A stretch of 64,000 nt of DNA from Anaerolineae bacterium (lineage in GTDB: Bacteria; Chloroflexota; Anaerolineae; Anaerolineales; UBA4823): NCBI GenBank assembly GCA_003327455.1, contig QOQU01000007.1, positions 1 through 64,000 on the forward strand. Direction: 5' to 3'. This document shows, one piece after another, positions 38,976-47,128 of this stretch (within the stretch, counting starts at the first letter, position 1; the number at the start of each line of letters is the position of its first letter). The notes below the pieces were generated by a model, which did not search any database, was not told the DNA's origin, and saw nothing but the letters and a program-made list of their open reading frames with translations. A program made the position numbers and the translations under genes.

Positions 38976-39896
38976 ATGACGCAAACTCCAATGCCTCAAT
39001 CCGCTAAAGAACATCTTCTAAACTTTGGGCGAGGTTTTTGCATGGGCGCCGCCGATCTCGTGCCGGGGGTCTCTGGTGGAACGATGGCGTTCATCCTCGG
39101 TATTTATCATCATCTCCTGGATGCGCTCCATGCGATTAACCTCCGATTCGTCCGCCTGCTCTTGTCTTTGCGCTGGAAAGAAGCCTTTCACAGCTTTCCA
39201 TGGCAATTCCTCGCTTCGCTGGGGCTTGGCATCGCCATTGCAATCGTCACCCTCTCGCGTCCCATCCATTGGGCATTAGGAGAACATCCCTCCCTGGTAT
39301 GGGCATTCTTCTTCGGTCTGGTTTTGGCCTCTGTGAGCGTGGTTCGGAAGCGCGTCTCTCATTGGTCGCCTGCACTGGTTTTCCTCTTGGTGGTTGCCGC
39401 AACATTGACCTTTTACTTCGTTGGCCTCCTGCCGCTGGAGACACCCCATACGCCGCTGCTCGTTTTCTTAAGCGGTGCGATTGCCATCTGCGCCATGATC
39501 TTGCCCGGCATCTCGGGAGCTTTTATCCTGGTCCTGTTGGGCAAATATCGTTACATTCTCGGCGCCTTGATCAGCCTCGATATCTTTATCCTCCTCATCT
39601 TTGGCGCCGGCTGTGTGATTGGACTTCTCAGCTTTTCACGCCTGTTGCGGTGGTTAATTGCGCGCTTTCATGATCCAACCATTGCCGCCCTTATCGGGAT
39701 CATGATCGGTTCGTTGCGCAAAGTCTGGCCCTGGCAGGCAGCGCATGGCGAGGGTTCAACCCTTAGCGCTGTACTCCTACCGCAAACCTTCACACTCTAT
39801 GACAGCATTGCCCTGCTCCTTATGGCGATAGGATTTGCGCTGGTATGGAGCATCGAAAAATTTTCTGCCCACCGCGCTATTGTGAGAAAGAAATGA
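38976..39896 (+). CDS. popT: DUF368 polyprenyl-phosphate transporter (PopT-type)
   Basis: A 306-residue polytopic membrane protein of the DUF368 family. The family signature FCMGAADLVPGVSGGTMAFI lies near the N-terminus, and a second related motif (AMILPGISGAFILVLLGKY) lies in the second half, consistent with an internal repeat with re-entrant loops. Eight or more hydrophobic segments can be seen. DUF368 proteins, named PopT, have been linked to recycling of undecaprenyl phosphate to the inner leaflet for envelope synthesis. The assignment is by family and not by experiment in this lineage. ATG 38976 is preferred to the upstream TTG because a promoter overlaps the latter. The next gene (pfp) has its own promoter. 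Confidence 0.85.
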   Translation: MTQTPMPQSAKEHLLNFGRGFCMGAADLVPGVSGGTMAFILGIYHHLLDALHAINLRFVRLLLSLRWKEAFHSFPWQFLASLGLGIAIAIVTLSRPIHWALGEHPSLVWAFFFGLVLASVSVVRKRVSHWSPALVFLLVVAATLTFYFVGLLPLETPHTPLLVFLSGAIAICAMILPGISGAFILVLLGKYRYILGALISLDIFILLIFGAGCVIGLLSFSRLLRWLIARFHDPTIAALIGIMIGSLRKVWPWQAAHGEGSTLSAVLLPQTFTLYDSIALLLMAIGFALVWSIEKFSAHRAIVRKK

Positions 39897-39905
39897 TGCT
39901 ATAAT
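39897..39905 (+). promoter_or_regulatory. Extended -10 element upstream of pfp
   Basis: TGCTATAAT matches the extended -10 consensus TGnTATAAT perfectly and starts one base after the popT stop codon. It would give a leader of about 87 bases. The same nine bases occur before dnaE and secA in this window. Confidence 0.6.
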
Positions 39906-39998
39906 CTCTCCGGTTTCTGGATAACCTTTTGTATTCCAGCCTCCTTCGAGAGTACTGAAACCTGACAATAAAGGAGGCGTTTCTATGGAGGTTGAAGT

Positions 39999-41201
39999 AT
40001 GGTCACAATTCAAAAAACCAAAGGTGTCATCGGCATTCTCACCGGTGGTGGCGATGTGCCAGGGCTAAATCCAGCTATTCGCGCCGTGACCATTCGCGCC
40101 ATCGAAGAAGGATATCGGGTGATTGGAATCCGGCGAGGATGGGCAGGCCTGGTCGAAATTGTGCGCGATCCAAAAGCGGACAACAGTGAGTGTTTCCTGG
40201 AGTTAAATGAAGATATTGTTAACCGCATAGGACGCACAGGAGGGACTTTTCTACACTCTTCCCGCACCAATCCAGCTAAGGTGAGTAAAGATAGTGTCCC
40301 CGACCACCTTAAAGACCAGTACACCGACGAAAAGAACGATCTCACACCCGAGGTCCTGAAAAACCTGGAATTTTTAGGTATTGACTATCTGATTCCAATC
40401 GGTGGCGACGACACGCTGAGCTATGCCGTACGTTTGTATACGGAAGGGGTTAAGGTAGTGGCAATCCCTAAGACGATGGATAATGACGTACCCGGCACGG
40501 ATTACTGCATTGGCTTCAGCACCTGTGTCACCCGCACGATCCAGTTGGCAAACAGCCTGCGCACCGTTGCTGGCTCTCACGAACGCTTCCTGGTGCTCGA
40601 AGTGTTCGGTCGCTATGCGGGCTTTACTTCGATGTTGCCCACCATGGCTGGCGCAGCCAACCGCTGTGTGATTCCGGAGTATAAGTTCAACATCGAACGA
40701 TTGACCGAATTGCTTTGTGAAGACCGCCGCGAAAACCCCAGCCGTTACGCGGTCGTCCTGGTCTCGGAAGGAGCCATGTTCGAAGGTGGCGAGATGGTCT
40801 TTGAAGACCTCACCACCGATGCTTATGGGCATAAAAAGCTCGGCGGAATTGGGGATTTGGTTGCCGTCAAACTCAAAGAGCTCTCGCCGAAGTACAACAA
40901 TGGGAAAACGGTGAACGTCCTCAATCAAAAACTGGCTTACCTGGTGCGCGCCGGCGACCCGGATGCCATTGACTCGATCGTGCCGATGGCTTACGGCAAC
41001 CTTGCCCTGGACCTGATCCTGAATCGAATTCATGGGCGGCTGGTGGTCTTGAAGGACGGTCGCTATGACAATGTGCCCATCGAAGTGGTCACCAGCAAGA
41101 AAAAACTGGTGGATGTCGAGCGGTTTTACAACACCGACCGCCTGCGCCCCAAGTACAAATCCTTCCAACTGCAACCGCTCTTTATCATGACCAGTGATTA
41201 G
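39999..41201 (+). CDS. pfp: 6-phosphofructokinase, pyrophosphate-dependent type
   Basis: A 400-residue phosphofructokinase of the PfkA superfamily that phosphorylates fructose 6-phosphate in glycolysis. The phosphoryl-donor loop is GILTGGGDVPGLN; the later motifs are GGDDT (135-139) and PKTMDND (157-163). Asp after GGD, in place of the Gly of ATP-dependent enzymes, together with the Lys in PKTxDND, is the accepted mark of pyrophosphate users, so the enzyme is probably PPi-dependent and reversible. The substrate motif MLEVFGR is present as VLEVFGRYAGF. ATG 39999 has GGAGG at 39987-39991. A second ribosome-binding site (AAGGAGG, 39971-39977) serves an overlapping 27-codon frame beginning at 39985. 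A terminator hairpin follows at 41222. Confidence 0.92.
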   Translation: MVTIQKTKGVIGILTGGGDVPGLNPAIRAVTIRAIEEGYRVIGIRRGWAGLVEIVRDPKADNSECFLELNEDIVNRIGRTGGTFLHSSRTNPAKVSKDSVPDHLKDQYTDEKNDLTPEVLKNLEFLGIDYLIPIGGDDTLSYAVRLYTEGVKVVAIPKTMDNDVPGTDYCIGFSTCVTRTIQLANSLRTVAGSHERFLVLEVFGRYAGFTSMLPTMAGAANRCVIPEYKFNIERLTELLCEDRRENPSRYAVVLVSEGAMFEGGEMVFEDLTTDAYGHKKLGGIGDLVAVKLKELSPKYNNGKTVNVLNQKLAYLVRAGDPDAIDSIVPMAYGNLALDLILNRIHGRLVVLKDGRYDNVPIEVVTSKKKLVDVERFYNTDRLRPKYKSFQLQPLFIMTSD

Positions 41202-41221
41202 GTGATTGCAAGAAACAATCG

Positions 41222-41262
41222 AAGCTGACCGTTGCAGCAGATGGCTCAACGGTCAGCTTTCG
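41222..41262. terminator. Terminator hairpin after pfp
   Basis: AAGCTGACCGTTG (41222-41234) and CAACGGTCAGCTT (41247-41259) form a perfect 13-bp stem with a 12-base loop, ending in TTTC. It lies 20 bases after the pfp stop codon and can also stop transcription arriving from the convergent peptide and surface-protein genes. Confidence 0.8.
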
Positions 41263-41390
41263 ACAAACCAAAGAAGCGGTTAGAGCCTTCTCGACAAAGC
41301 CCTATGGGTTCATTCCCCTTCCATACATAAATGCTTCCTACTGTGGAGGGCTTCTTACGCTAAGCCAGAAACAAATGCTCCTTCCCCTGG

Positions 41391-41534
41391 TTAGGGTGCT
41401 TCCTCACCCATCCCTTCTCCCAGATCGGGCAGGCTGAGCGATGAACCGGCTTGAGCCTCGAGTTCCAGCTCCAGAATAATCTGCGGGGCTTGATAGCACT
41501 TGATTTCAGACTCTTTTTGTGTATTAGGGTTCAC
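41391..41534 (-). CDS. Small peptide of a recurrent LELxLExxAGSSLSLP family (copy 2)
   Basis: A 47-residue frame from GTG 41534, with AAGGAG seven bases upstream. It could instead start at ATG 41558, which overlaps the stop of the surface-protein gene as TAATG and would give 55 residues. After a polar N-terminal part with one Cys (IKCYQAPQII) comes LELELEAQAGSSLSLP and then an acidic, Gly-rich end (DLGEGMGEEAP). The core matches the 25187-25324 peptide at about 16 of 25 positions. Both lie directly after an anchored surface protein, but those two surface proteins are unrelated. There is no signal peptide, so it would need a dedicated exporter, or act in the cytoplasm. The precursor-peptide idea and the surface-protein-partner idea are both inference. 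Confidence 0.75.
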   Translation of the reverse strand: MNPNTQKESEIKCYQAPQIILELELEAQAGSSLSLPDLGEGMGEEAP

Positions 41535-41557
41535 GAGTTTCTCCTTGATAACCATCA

Positions 41558-44500
41558 TTATTTATCACTCCGGCGGCTCTGAACAAAGTTTTTTCCCTTA
41601 AGCTTTCCGGACAGGGTTATAGCTAAAGCCAGCAAAGCAACCACCCACAACGGCGAGGTAGCCGGTGAAATCGCCCGAAATTGGCGCAATTCAATGAGTG
41701 TAGGAGAAATTGCCATTGTGTAACTATCTGTGTTGTTGCTGCTGACTGGATCAGGTGTATGGGAGGGCGTCTCCACTTCAACCTGATAGGTAATGCCAGT
41801 GGATTCAAAATTGGGTGGCAAGATGCCCACTACGGTTAACACTAGCTGATCGCCGGTTAAGAAGGTAATTCCGCTCCACAGGCCAGTACCTGGATCGTAT
41901 TCGCCGGCACTGGGATAATAGGTTGGATTACTCACCACGGATGGCAAAACATCGTGCAAATAAAATTCGCTGAGCCCGCTGATTGCATGGTGGGAAAGGG
42001 TAACGGTGTATGTAATCCAGCGACCGTTTTGTTCACCGCTGACGTCCACGCCCAAGTCTGCATGTCGTTGCACATTCCGTTCATCGTTGTCGGTATTATC
42101 AGCAGAGTTCTTCTCAGACGCCTGTTCTGTGCTGACTGAAGCGGTGTTCGAAAGCAAGCCGCTGAATTGGGGGTCAACCTGGCCGCGAATCCGCAGGGTT
42201 AGCGATTCGTTTTGAGCCAGAGAAATGCCGCTCCAAACACCGCTTTGGGGATCATACGTGCCTGCGCTGGGAAGGTACACCGGCGCAATCAGCGCAGTGG
42301 GGAGCGGGTCAAGAAGCTTGATTTGCGTGAGGGTGCGCGGTGAACGATTGGTCACAGTGAGAGTGTAGGTCATCACGTCACCAGCAAGGATCGGATTGGG
42401 TTCACTGGCTTTGTCAAGCACCAAATCCACCAGGGGCAGATCAACCGCTGTTCCGCTCTTTGTCTGGTAACTGATGTTGGTTGAACTGCGATAAGTCACT
42501 TCGGCAGTATTGGCGATGAGATTGGCTTCGGCAGGCATGACCTGAATAGGGATGCTTTCCTCTGCTTCACAGCCAGCCGCATCCCGCACGCGCACAATCG
42601 CCGTATATTCCCCAGGTGTGTTATAGCTGTGCGTTGCTGTGGAATTTGTCGAATAGTCTTGATAGGAATTGTCACCGAACTCGAAGCGATACGCAAACGG
42701 CGCGATGCCACCCAGGTATTTCGCTTCAGCAACGAAGGTTATCGTTTGACCAGCCGTGACGACGCGCGGCACGCTGACAAATGAGCGGGTTGCCTGCCAG
42801 GCAAGGTTCAAGTCGAACAGCAAACCCGGGTGATCTTCGCCGCCCAGAGCCAGGTGACCTCCATGACGATTGTTCAGCAAGCGAACAGCCAGCAGGTTCA
42901 AGCCAGCTTGAGCAGCCGCAGCGTGGTTAAAGACGCGAACCCCGCCGCCTCCGATCTGCTGACCGAGATAAACGCCGTTCAGATAAATATCCGAAACATC
43001 GTCACCAGCCAGGGTCAGAGAGGTCTCAATCCCAACAGCATTCAGAGGAACACAGGCTTTAGCCCGGAAGAAGGTATAGTTCGGATTCAGTTGACCATCA
43101 GGATTGACGGCTATCCATTCTGCATCCAGGATGCTTTCGTTGAACCAGTAGATTTCTTCGTTGGCAGTGGTGACTGATTGCCAGGCTGAATCATCAAAAC
43201 TGACCCATCGCGGGTTGAAATTCCATCCTGCAGGGCCGACCGGGTCTCGATCCTGCCAGATACCTCTGAGATAGCTTGCGTTTTGCCTGGATTTTATTCT
43301 AACCTGCCCTCCACTTTCTGAGACTCCGAAAGACGGTTCAACATTGGTTGCACCCCCTGTATCAACCGTTGGAGAATAGGCAAACGACAACTCACCGCTG
43401 GTGTGGGGCGGTAAATCGCCTAAGTTCCAGACAACCTGACGATTAGAGAAAGAACACTGGTTTTCCGGGCGACAAGAACCGGAGACATACCCGGTATTTG
43501 CAGGTAAGGTGTCTGAAACAACGACCGACGTCGCGACAACGTCAGAGACGTTTTCATATTTCACGGTCACTGTCAGCGGTTCACCAGGGCGGGCTGGGCT
43601 GCTCATCGTCTTATTCAGAGACACAACCGGTCGGATGACACGATCGCTATCGCCAGAAAGGTTATTGGAAAGATCGGTGTCATTTCCCTGGCTATGATCA
43701 TCGGTAATCGAAGCAACAGCGGCAAGAATCGTCTCCGGAGATGCCTGCGCGCTCACTGTGCCCTTAATAGAGAGCGAAGCAGTGTTCCCCTGATCCAATG
43801 GAGCAAGTTGCCAGGTTATGGTATGGCTGTTTGCATCGTACTGGTACGATCCAGCCGCCCAATTGAAAACGAAATCTGGTGGCAATTGAACCGTGATGGT
43901 GATAGCTCCTGAAATTCGATTGCCACGGTTGCTGTAGTCAAGCGTATAGGTTATCGGTTCTCCCGCCAGAACAACTGTCTGCAAATCGCTGATCGAGATC
44001 GCTAAATCAGGGGCAGAGACCAATGGATCTTTGTCGCTGACTTCATTATCGGTGATGTCACTTTCAGGGGTGGTGGTGCTTGCAAAGACATAATTATAGG
44101 TCTGGGTAATGGGCTGGGTAGAGGTCAACCAGGCAGTCAGGTTAAGGGTCGTCTGTTCACCCGGTGCAATTGAGCCAGGCAGAGTCCAGACGACCTGTTG
44201 CCCATTTCGTGAACAAGGCGATGGTGAGCAAGCCACAAATCTTAAACTGGTAGCCATCGTGTCGGTGACGACCACACCACTCGCAGCCAGACTCCCCGTA
44301 TTCTCAACCGTGATCGTGTAAACCAGCGTATCTTCCAACTGAACCGAAGTCCTGCCATTGCTCTTGGTGACAACCAGATCAGCATTTTCAAGTTCGATGT
44401 CTTGGAGATTCACTATCCCCGATTGAATCATTTTGGAGATGGAAGCGGAGTTTTGGTACTTCGGATGGCTGGCAGAAATACTGGCACTGCCGGGGGCAAG

Positions 44501-45862
44501 TCCGCTGATTTGATAGAAGCCATTGTTATCGGTAGAGACCTGGTAGGTCTGCCCCTGGGCATCGATAACGGTGACAGTTGCCTCGTAAATTGGCGCACCA
44601 CTGGCTGCGTCCGTAACGTATCCCTGTAAGATGGTCGGTTTCACGGTCAGGGTGACGCTGGCGCTGTCGTTGGCAGAATTGTAATCATACGGTGAAGAAG
44701 CTGAACGCGTGACTGTGTTTTGAATAGTTTGCCCTGCTGTCAGAGAATTGACACTTGCTGTGAGGGTGAGGGTTGCCCGAGCCTGGTTGGGCAGGTTGCC
44801 AAGGCTCCAGAGGCCATTGTTTGGATCATAGCTGCCGTTATTGGTGCTATGACTCTGGTAGGTTAAATTGCCGGGAAGAAGGTCAGTGATAGTGATGGCA
44901 CTGGCATCGTTTGGCCCCTGATTCGTAACGGTGATGGTAAAGGTGACCCACTCCTCTTCGGCAGGGTTTGGGTTATCAACCGCCTTGGCAACCTGAAGGT
45001 CAGCGCTTCGGACATTGACCGTGGTAGTGTATACATTGTTCACACTGTTGCTGTCATACGAACTGCTTAAAGAAGCCGTATTCCTGACCTGCGGTGCAGC
45101 GCTTGGGTTTACATCTACGACCACCTGGATCGGCGGCAGGCTCTTACCGGGGTTTAAGCCGCTGCTGTTCTCATGGCTGCAGCTTAGCGTCTGACCATTG
45201 GCAGCACAGGTCCACCCCGTTCCTGAGCTATTTCGCAGGGATAAGCTGGGGGGCAGAGTATCCGTAACCGTCACTTTACCAGGCACCGCCGAAGTGCTGG
45301 CGTTGCTAACGGTCAAGAGGAAAGTGCCGCCGGAGGCGCCAATAGCAAAATCTGCACTGGCTGTTTTGGTGATGCGCAAGTCTTGAGTAGCTTGGGGGAT
45401 AACATCCATTGAACCCATAACGGGAGCAACCGGGTAGTAAGTCCAAAGATCCAATCCTTTGCGATCACCAAACCCCCATGAAGTGTCGTTGCCAAAGGCG
45501 CGTTGCGAGCTTGCAGTATCAAAACCATTGACAGGGTCACTATAAGGGACGGAGGGAGCACCATTACCGGATAGAACAACGCCGGGTGTGCCCACAGTCT
45601 GACCGTTAGAAAGTCGATAACCACGGTCATCATAAAAAGCATGGCGGCAGGTCGCCAGAGGACAGATGCCGTTAATTGGATTCAATAAGGTGATGGTCGG
45701 CCCCCCCAACATACTGTTTTCCACATCAATCATCGGAAAGTGGTATTCCCCCGCATGAAAGGTCATCTTTATATTTATAATCATCTCCGACTGGAAAGGG
45801 ATCTCCAGTGTTGTCCTTCCCATCCCAATTGACAGAATTGACCCCTGCGACCGATTGGGCAT
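41558..45862 (-). CDS. DUF11-repeat surface protein, C-terminal part (frameshifted from 45726-47006)
   Basis: This frame carries most of a cell-surface protein but has no signal peptide. Its homologous reading begins at MTFHAGEYHFPMIDVE (ATG 45766), which continues the end of the preceding frame. It contains about seven DUF11-type modules (YTITVTNxGPNxASxxxITD pattern), a carboxypeptidase-regulatory-like module (ILQGYVTDAASGAPIYEATV), a PKD-like module (YRFEFGD, then HSYNTPGEYTAIVRVRD) and a C-terminal membrane helix (LWVVALLALAITL) with a strongly basic tail (GKLKGK, SRRSDK). The single helix plus basic end parallels the beta-helix proteins and indicates C-terminal anchoring. The stop overlaps a possible start of the peptide gene as TAATG. 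It can be made only by reinitiation, frameshifting or if the frameshift is a sequencing error. Confidence 0.82.
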   Translation of the reverse strand: MPNRSQGSILSIGMGRTTLEIPFQSEMIINIKMTFHAGEYHFPMIDVENSMLGGPTITLLNPINGICPLATCRHAFYDDRGYRLSNGQTVGTPGVVLSGNGAPSVPYSDPVNGFDTASSQRAFGNDTSWGFGDRKGLDLWTYYPVAPVMGSMDVIPQATQDLRITKTASADFAIGASGGTFLLTVSNASTSAVPGKVTVTDTLPPSLSLRNSSGTGWTCAANGQTLSCSHENSSGLNPGKSLPPIQVVVDVNPSAAPQVRNTASLSSSYDSNSVNNVYTTTVNVRSADLQVAKAVDNPNPAEEEWVTFTITVTNQGPNDASAITITDLLPGNLTYQSHSTNNGSYDPNNGLWSLGNLPNQARATLTLTASVNSLTAGQTIQNTVTRSASSPYDYNSANDSASVTLTVKPTILQGYVTDAASGAPIYEATVTVIDAQGQTYQVSTDNNGFYQISGLAPGSASISASHPKYQNSASISKMIQSGIVNLQDIELENADLVVTKSNGRTSVQLEDTLVYTITVENTGSLAASGVVVTDTMATSLRFVACSPSPCSRNGQQVVWTLPGSIAPGEQTTLNLTAWLTSTQPITQTYNYVFASTTTPESDITDNEVSDKDPLVSAPDLAISISDLQTVVLAGEPITYTLDYSNRGNRISGAITITVQLPPDFVFNWAAGSYQYDANSHTITWQLAPLDQGNTASLSIKGTVSAQASPETILAAVASITDDHSQGNDTDLSNNLSGDSDRVIRPVVSLNKTMSSPARPGEPLTVTVKYENVSDVVATSVVVSDTLPANTGYVSGSCRPENQCSFSNRQVVWNLGDLPPHTSGELSFAYSPTVDTGGATNVEPSFGVSESGGQVRIKSRQNASYLRGIWQDRDPVGPAGWNFNPRWVSFDDSAWQSVTTANEEIYWFNESILDAEWIAVNPDGQLNPNYTFFRAKACVPLNAVGIETSLTLAGDDVSDIYLNGVYLGQQIGGGGVRVFNHAAAAQAGLNLLAVRLLNNRHGGHLALGGEDHPGLLFDLNLAWQATRSFVSVPRVVTAGQTITFVAEAKYLGGIAPFAYRFEFGDNSYQDYSTNSTATHSYNTPGEYTAIVRVRDAAGCEAEESIPIQVMPAEANLIANTAEVTYRSSTNISYQTKSGTAVDLPLVDLVLDKASEPNPILAGDVMTYTLTVTNRSPRTLTQIKLLDPLPTALIAPVYLPSAGTYDPQSGVWSGISLAQNESLTLRIRGQVDPQFSGLLSNTASVSTEQASEKNSADNTDNDERNVQRHADLGVDVSGEQNGRWITYTVTLSHHAISGLSEFYLHDVLPSVVSNPTYYPSAGEYDPGTGLWSGITFLTGDQLVLTVVGILPPNFESTGITYQVEVETPSHTPDPVSSNNTDSYTMAISPTLIELRQFRAISPATSPLWVVALLALAITLSGKLKGKNFVQSRRSDK

Positions 45863-47006
45863 AGATCACCCGATTTTGAGGATGGGTGGGATCAAAATTT
45901 AACCCATCCCGACTGATCACAATTTGATTGATACCGCCAATCGTACCCTGATAGGTGAAGATGCCACCTTTAGAATAATAGGCATCATTCGACCCGGCCG
46001 AACCCTGAAAAGCAACGTTGCTAATGGCTGGTGGGACGGGAGAGGGGAGGATGTCGGCGGGTAAGTCAGCCGCCGGGTACTGAAAGAAGAGTTTTGCCTC
46101 AGCCGGGGCAAGAAGAACGCCGCCATAAATCGTTGTAAGCTGATTATCGCTGCCAACTGCATCATGGTAAAGGGGAGTTTTTCCATCCGGGTCTAAGAAG
46201 CCAACGCGGTTGCCATAAAAGATATATCCATACGGATCGAGACCGCGAAAATCGACCTTGTATATGAAGCCATCAACGGTCACAGCATAGACCGTCGAAA
46301 AGACTCGTTGGGAGGGGCCGTTTCCACCGGTGATTTGCACAAGGTAATCCACAAACACTCGCCCGCCGAATTTTTGTCCGCCTGGCGAACGCACAGTAAT
46401 ATCCCACATGGAAACCCCACTGCGTTGTCCGGTGCCTGTATTTGGAGCATCAATGGTACCTGCATCTCCATTTGTTTCGCCATTTGGTCCATCGGGGCCG
46501 TACATGGCAACCCAGTACACTCCTGTTTGATTGACATTGTAGACACAGGGTGTGTAACCGCCCACAGCCGGCAACGGACCGGCAAGCTCTTTCGTACGGC
46601 TGTTCAACTGACCGGCACCGGGATTAGAAAGCCGGTAGGTACTGCATTTGAATTCTGGGGTGATAGCGTTCAGGGCAGTGGGCGAAATTTGAGAGGAGGA
46701 GATTTGCTCCGGACGATAGAGCACGATGTCGCCCTGACCAACCCCCACTGCGCTGGAGCCCATCAGGATTTGCTCCCCCGCCCGGGCATAGACGCGAAAG
46801 AATGTCCGTCGATAGATGCCAGCGGTGGTGTTGATTCGCCATTCGGTCAAAGCGCGTTTGCCCCCGTTGGCATAAAGCTCGCGGCTTCCCTCAGCACTGG
46901 CAGTCTGGATATTGAGCGGAGAAAACAAAATAAGCGAAAAGACAACCAAAGTCAAAAAAAGCGGGGAAAATAATGCGGAAAGCACTGGCTTGGCTTTTTT
47001 AATCAT
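45726..47006 (-). CDS. DUF11-repeat surface protein, N-terminal part (frameshifted)
   Basis: A 426-residue frame with signal peptide (LFLTLVVFSLILFSPL, cleavage near TASA). ATG 47006 is chosen because GGAG at 47016-47013 lies six bases upstream; further in-frame ATG codons upstream lack such a site. The domain after the signal peptide is beta-rich and ends in INSVNWDGKDNTGDPFPVGD-like sequence (true reading VNWDGKDNTGDPFPVGDDY), where related proteins continue directly into an AGEYHFPxxDxE segment. Here one extra base after TATAAA (about 45767) sends the frame to a stop at 45726, while the neighbouring frame resumes with that segment. The two frames thus form one roughly 1830-residue protein. 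A 6-bp inverted repeat (47022-47037) sits just before the ribosome-binding site. Confidence 0.82.
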   Translation of the reverse strand: MIKKAKPVLSALFSPLFLTLVVFSLILFSPLNIQTASAEGSRELYANGGKRALTEWRINTTAGIYRRTFFRVYARAGEQILMGSSAVGVGQGDIVLYRPEQISSSQISPTALNAITPEFKCSTYRLSNPGAGQLNSRTKELAGPLPAVGGYTPCVYNVNQTGVYWVAMYGPDGPNGETNGDAGTIDAPNTGTGQRSGVSMWDITVRSPGGQKFGGRVFVDYLVQITGGNGPSQRVFSTVYAVTVDGFIYKVDFRGLDPYGYIFYGNRVGFLDPDGKTPLYHDAVGSDNQLTTIYGGVLLAPAEAKLFFQYPAADLPADILPSPVPPAISNVAFQGSAGSNDAYYSKGGIFTYQGTIGGINQIVISRDGLNFDPTHPQNRVIYAQSVAGVNSVNWDGKDNTGDPFPVGDDYKYKDDLSCGGIPLSDD

Positions 47007-47021
47007 AAACTTCTCCATAAC

Positions 47022-47037
47022 ATCAAGACTTCTTGAT
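47022..47037. promoter_or_regulatory. Short inverted repeat in the leader of the DUF11 protein gene
   Basis: ATCAAG (47022-47027) and CTTGAT (47032-47037) form a perfect 6-bp stem with a 4-base loop, immediately upstream of the GGAG site used for ATG 47006 on the minus strand. It could be a protein-binding site or a leader hairpin that modulates translation. Confidence 0.35.
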
Positions 47038-47128
47038 CTCATGCCTGAGGAAAAAGTAGGTTTAATGCAATTTTAAGAAATAATATTGACGATGAACTAT
47101 ACAGTTTTGTTAGATTGGGGGATTTGGA

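Noticed and set aside
45726-45862. Programmed frameshift in the DUF11 protein
   Set aside because: No classical slippery heptamer or downstream stimulator was recognised at the junction, so an ordinary indel or sequencing error is simpler. It is kept only as an open option.
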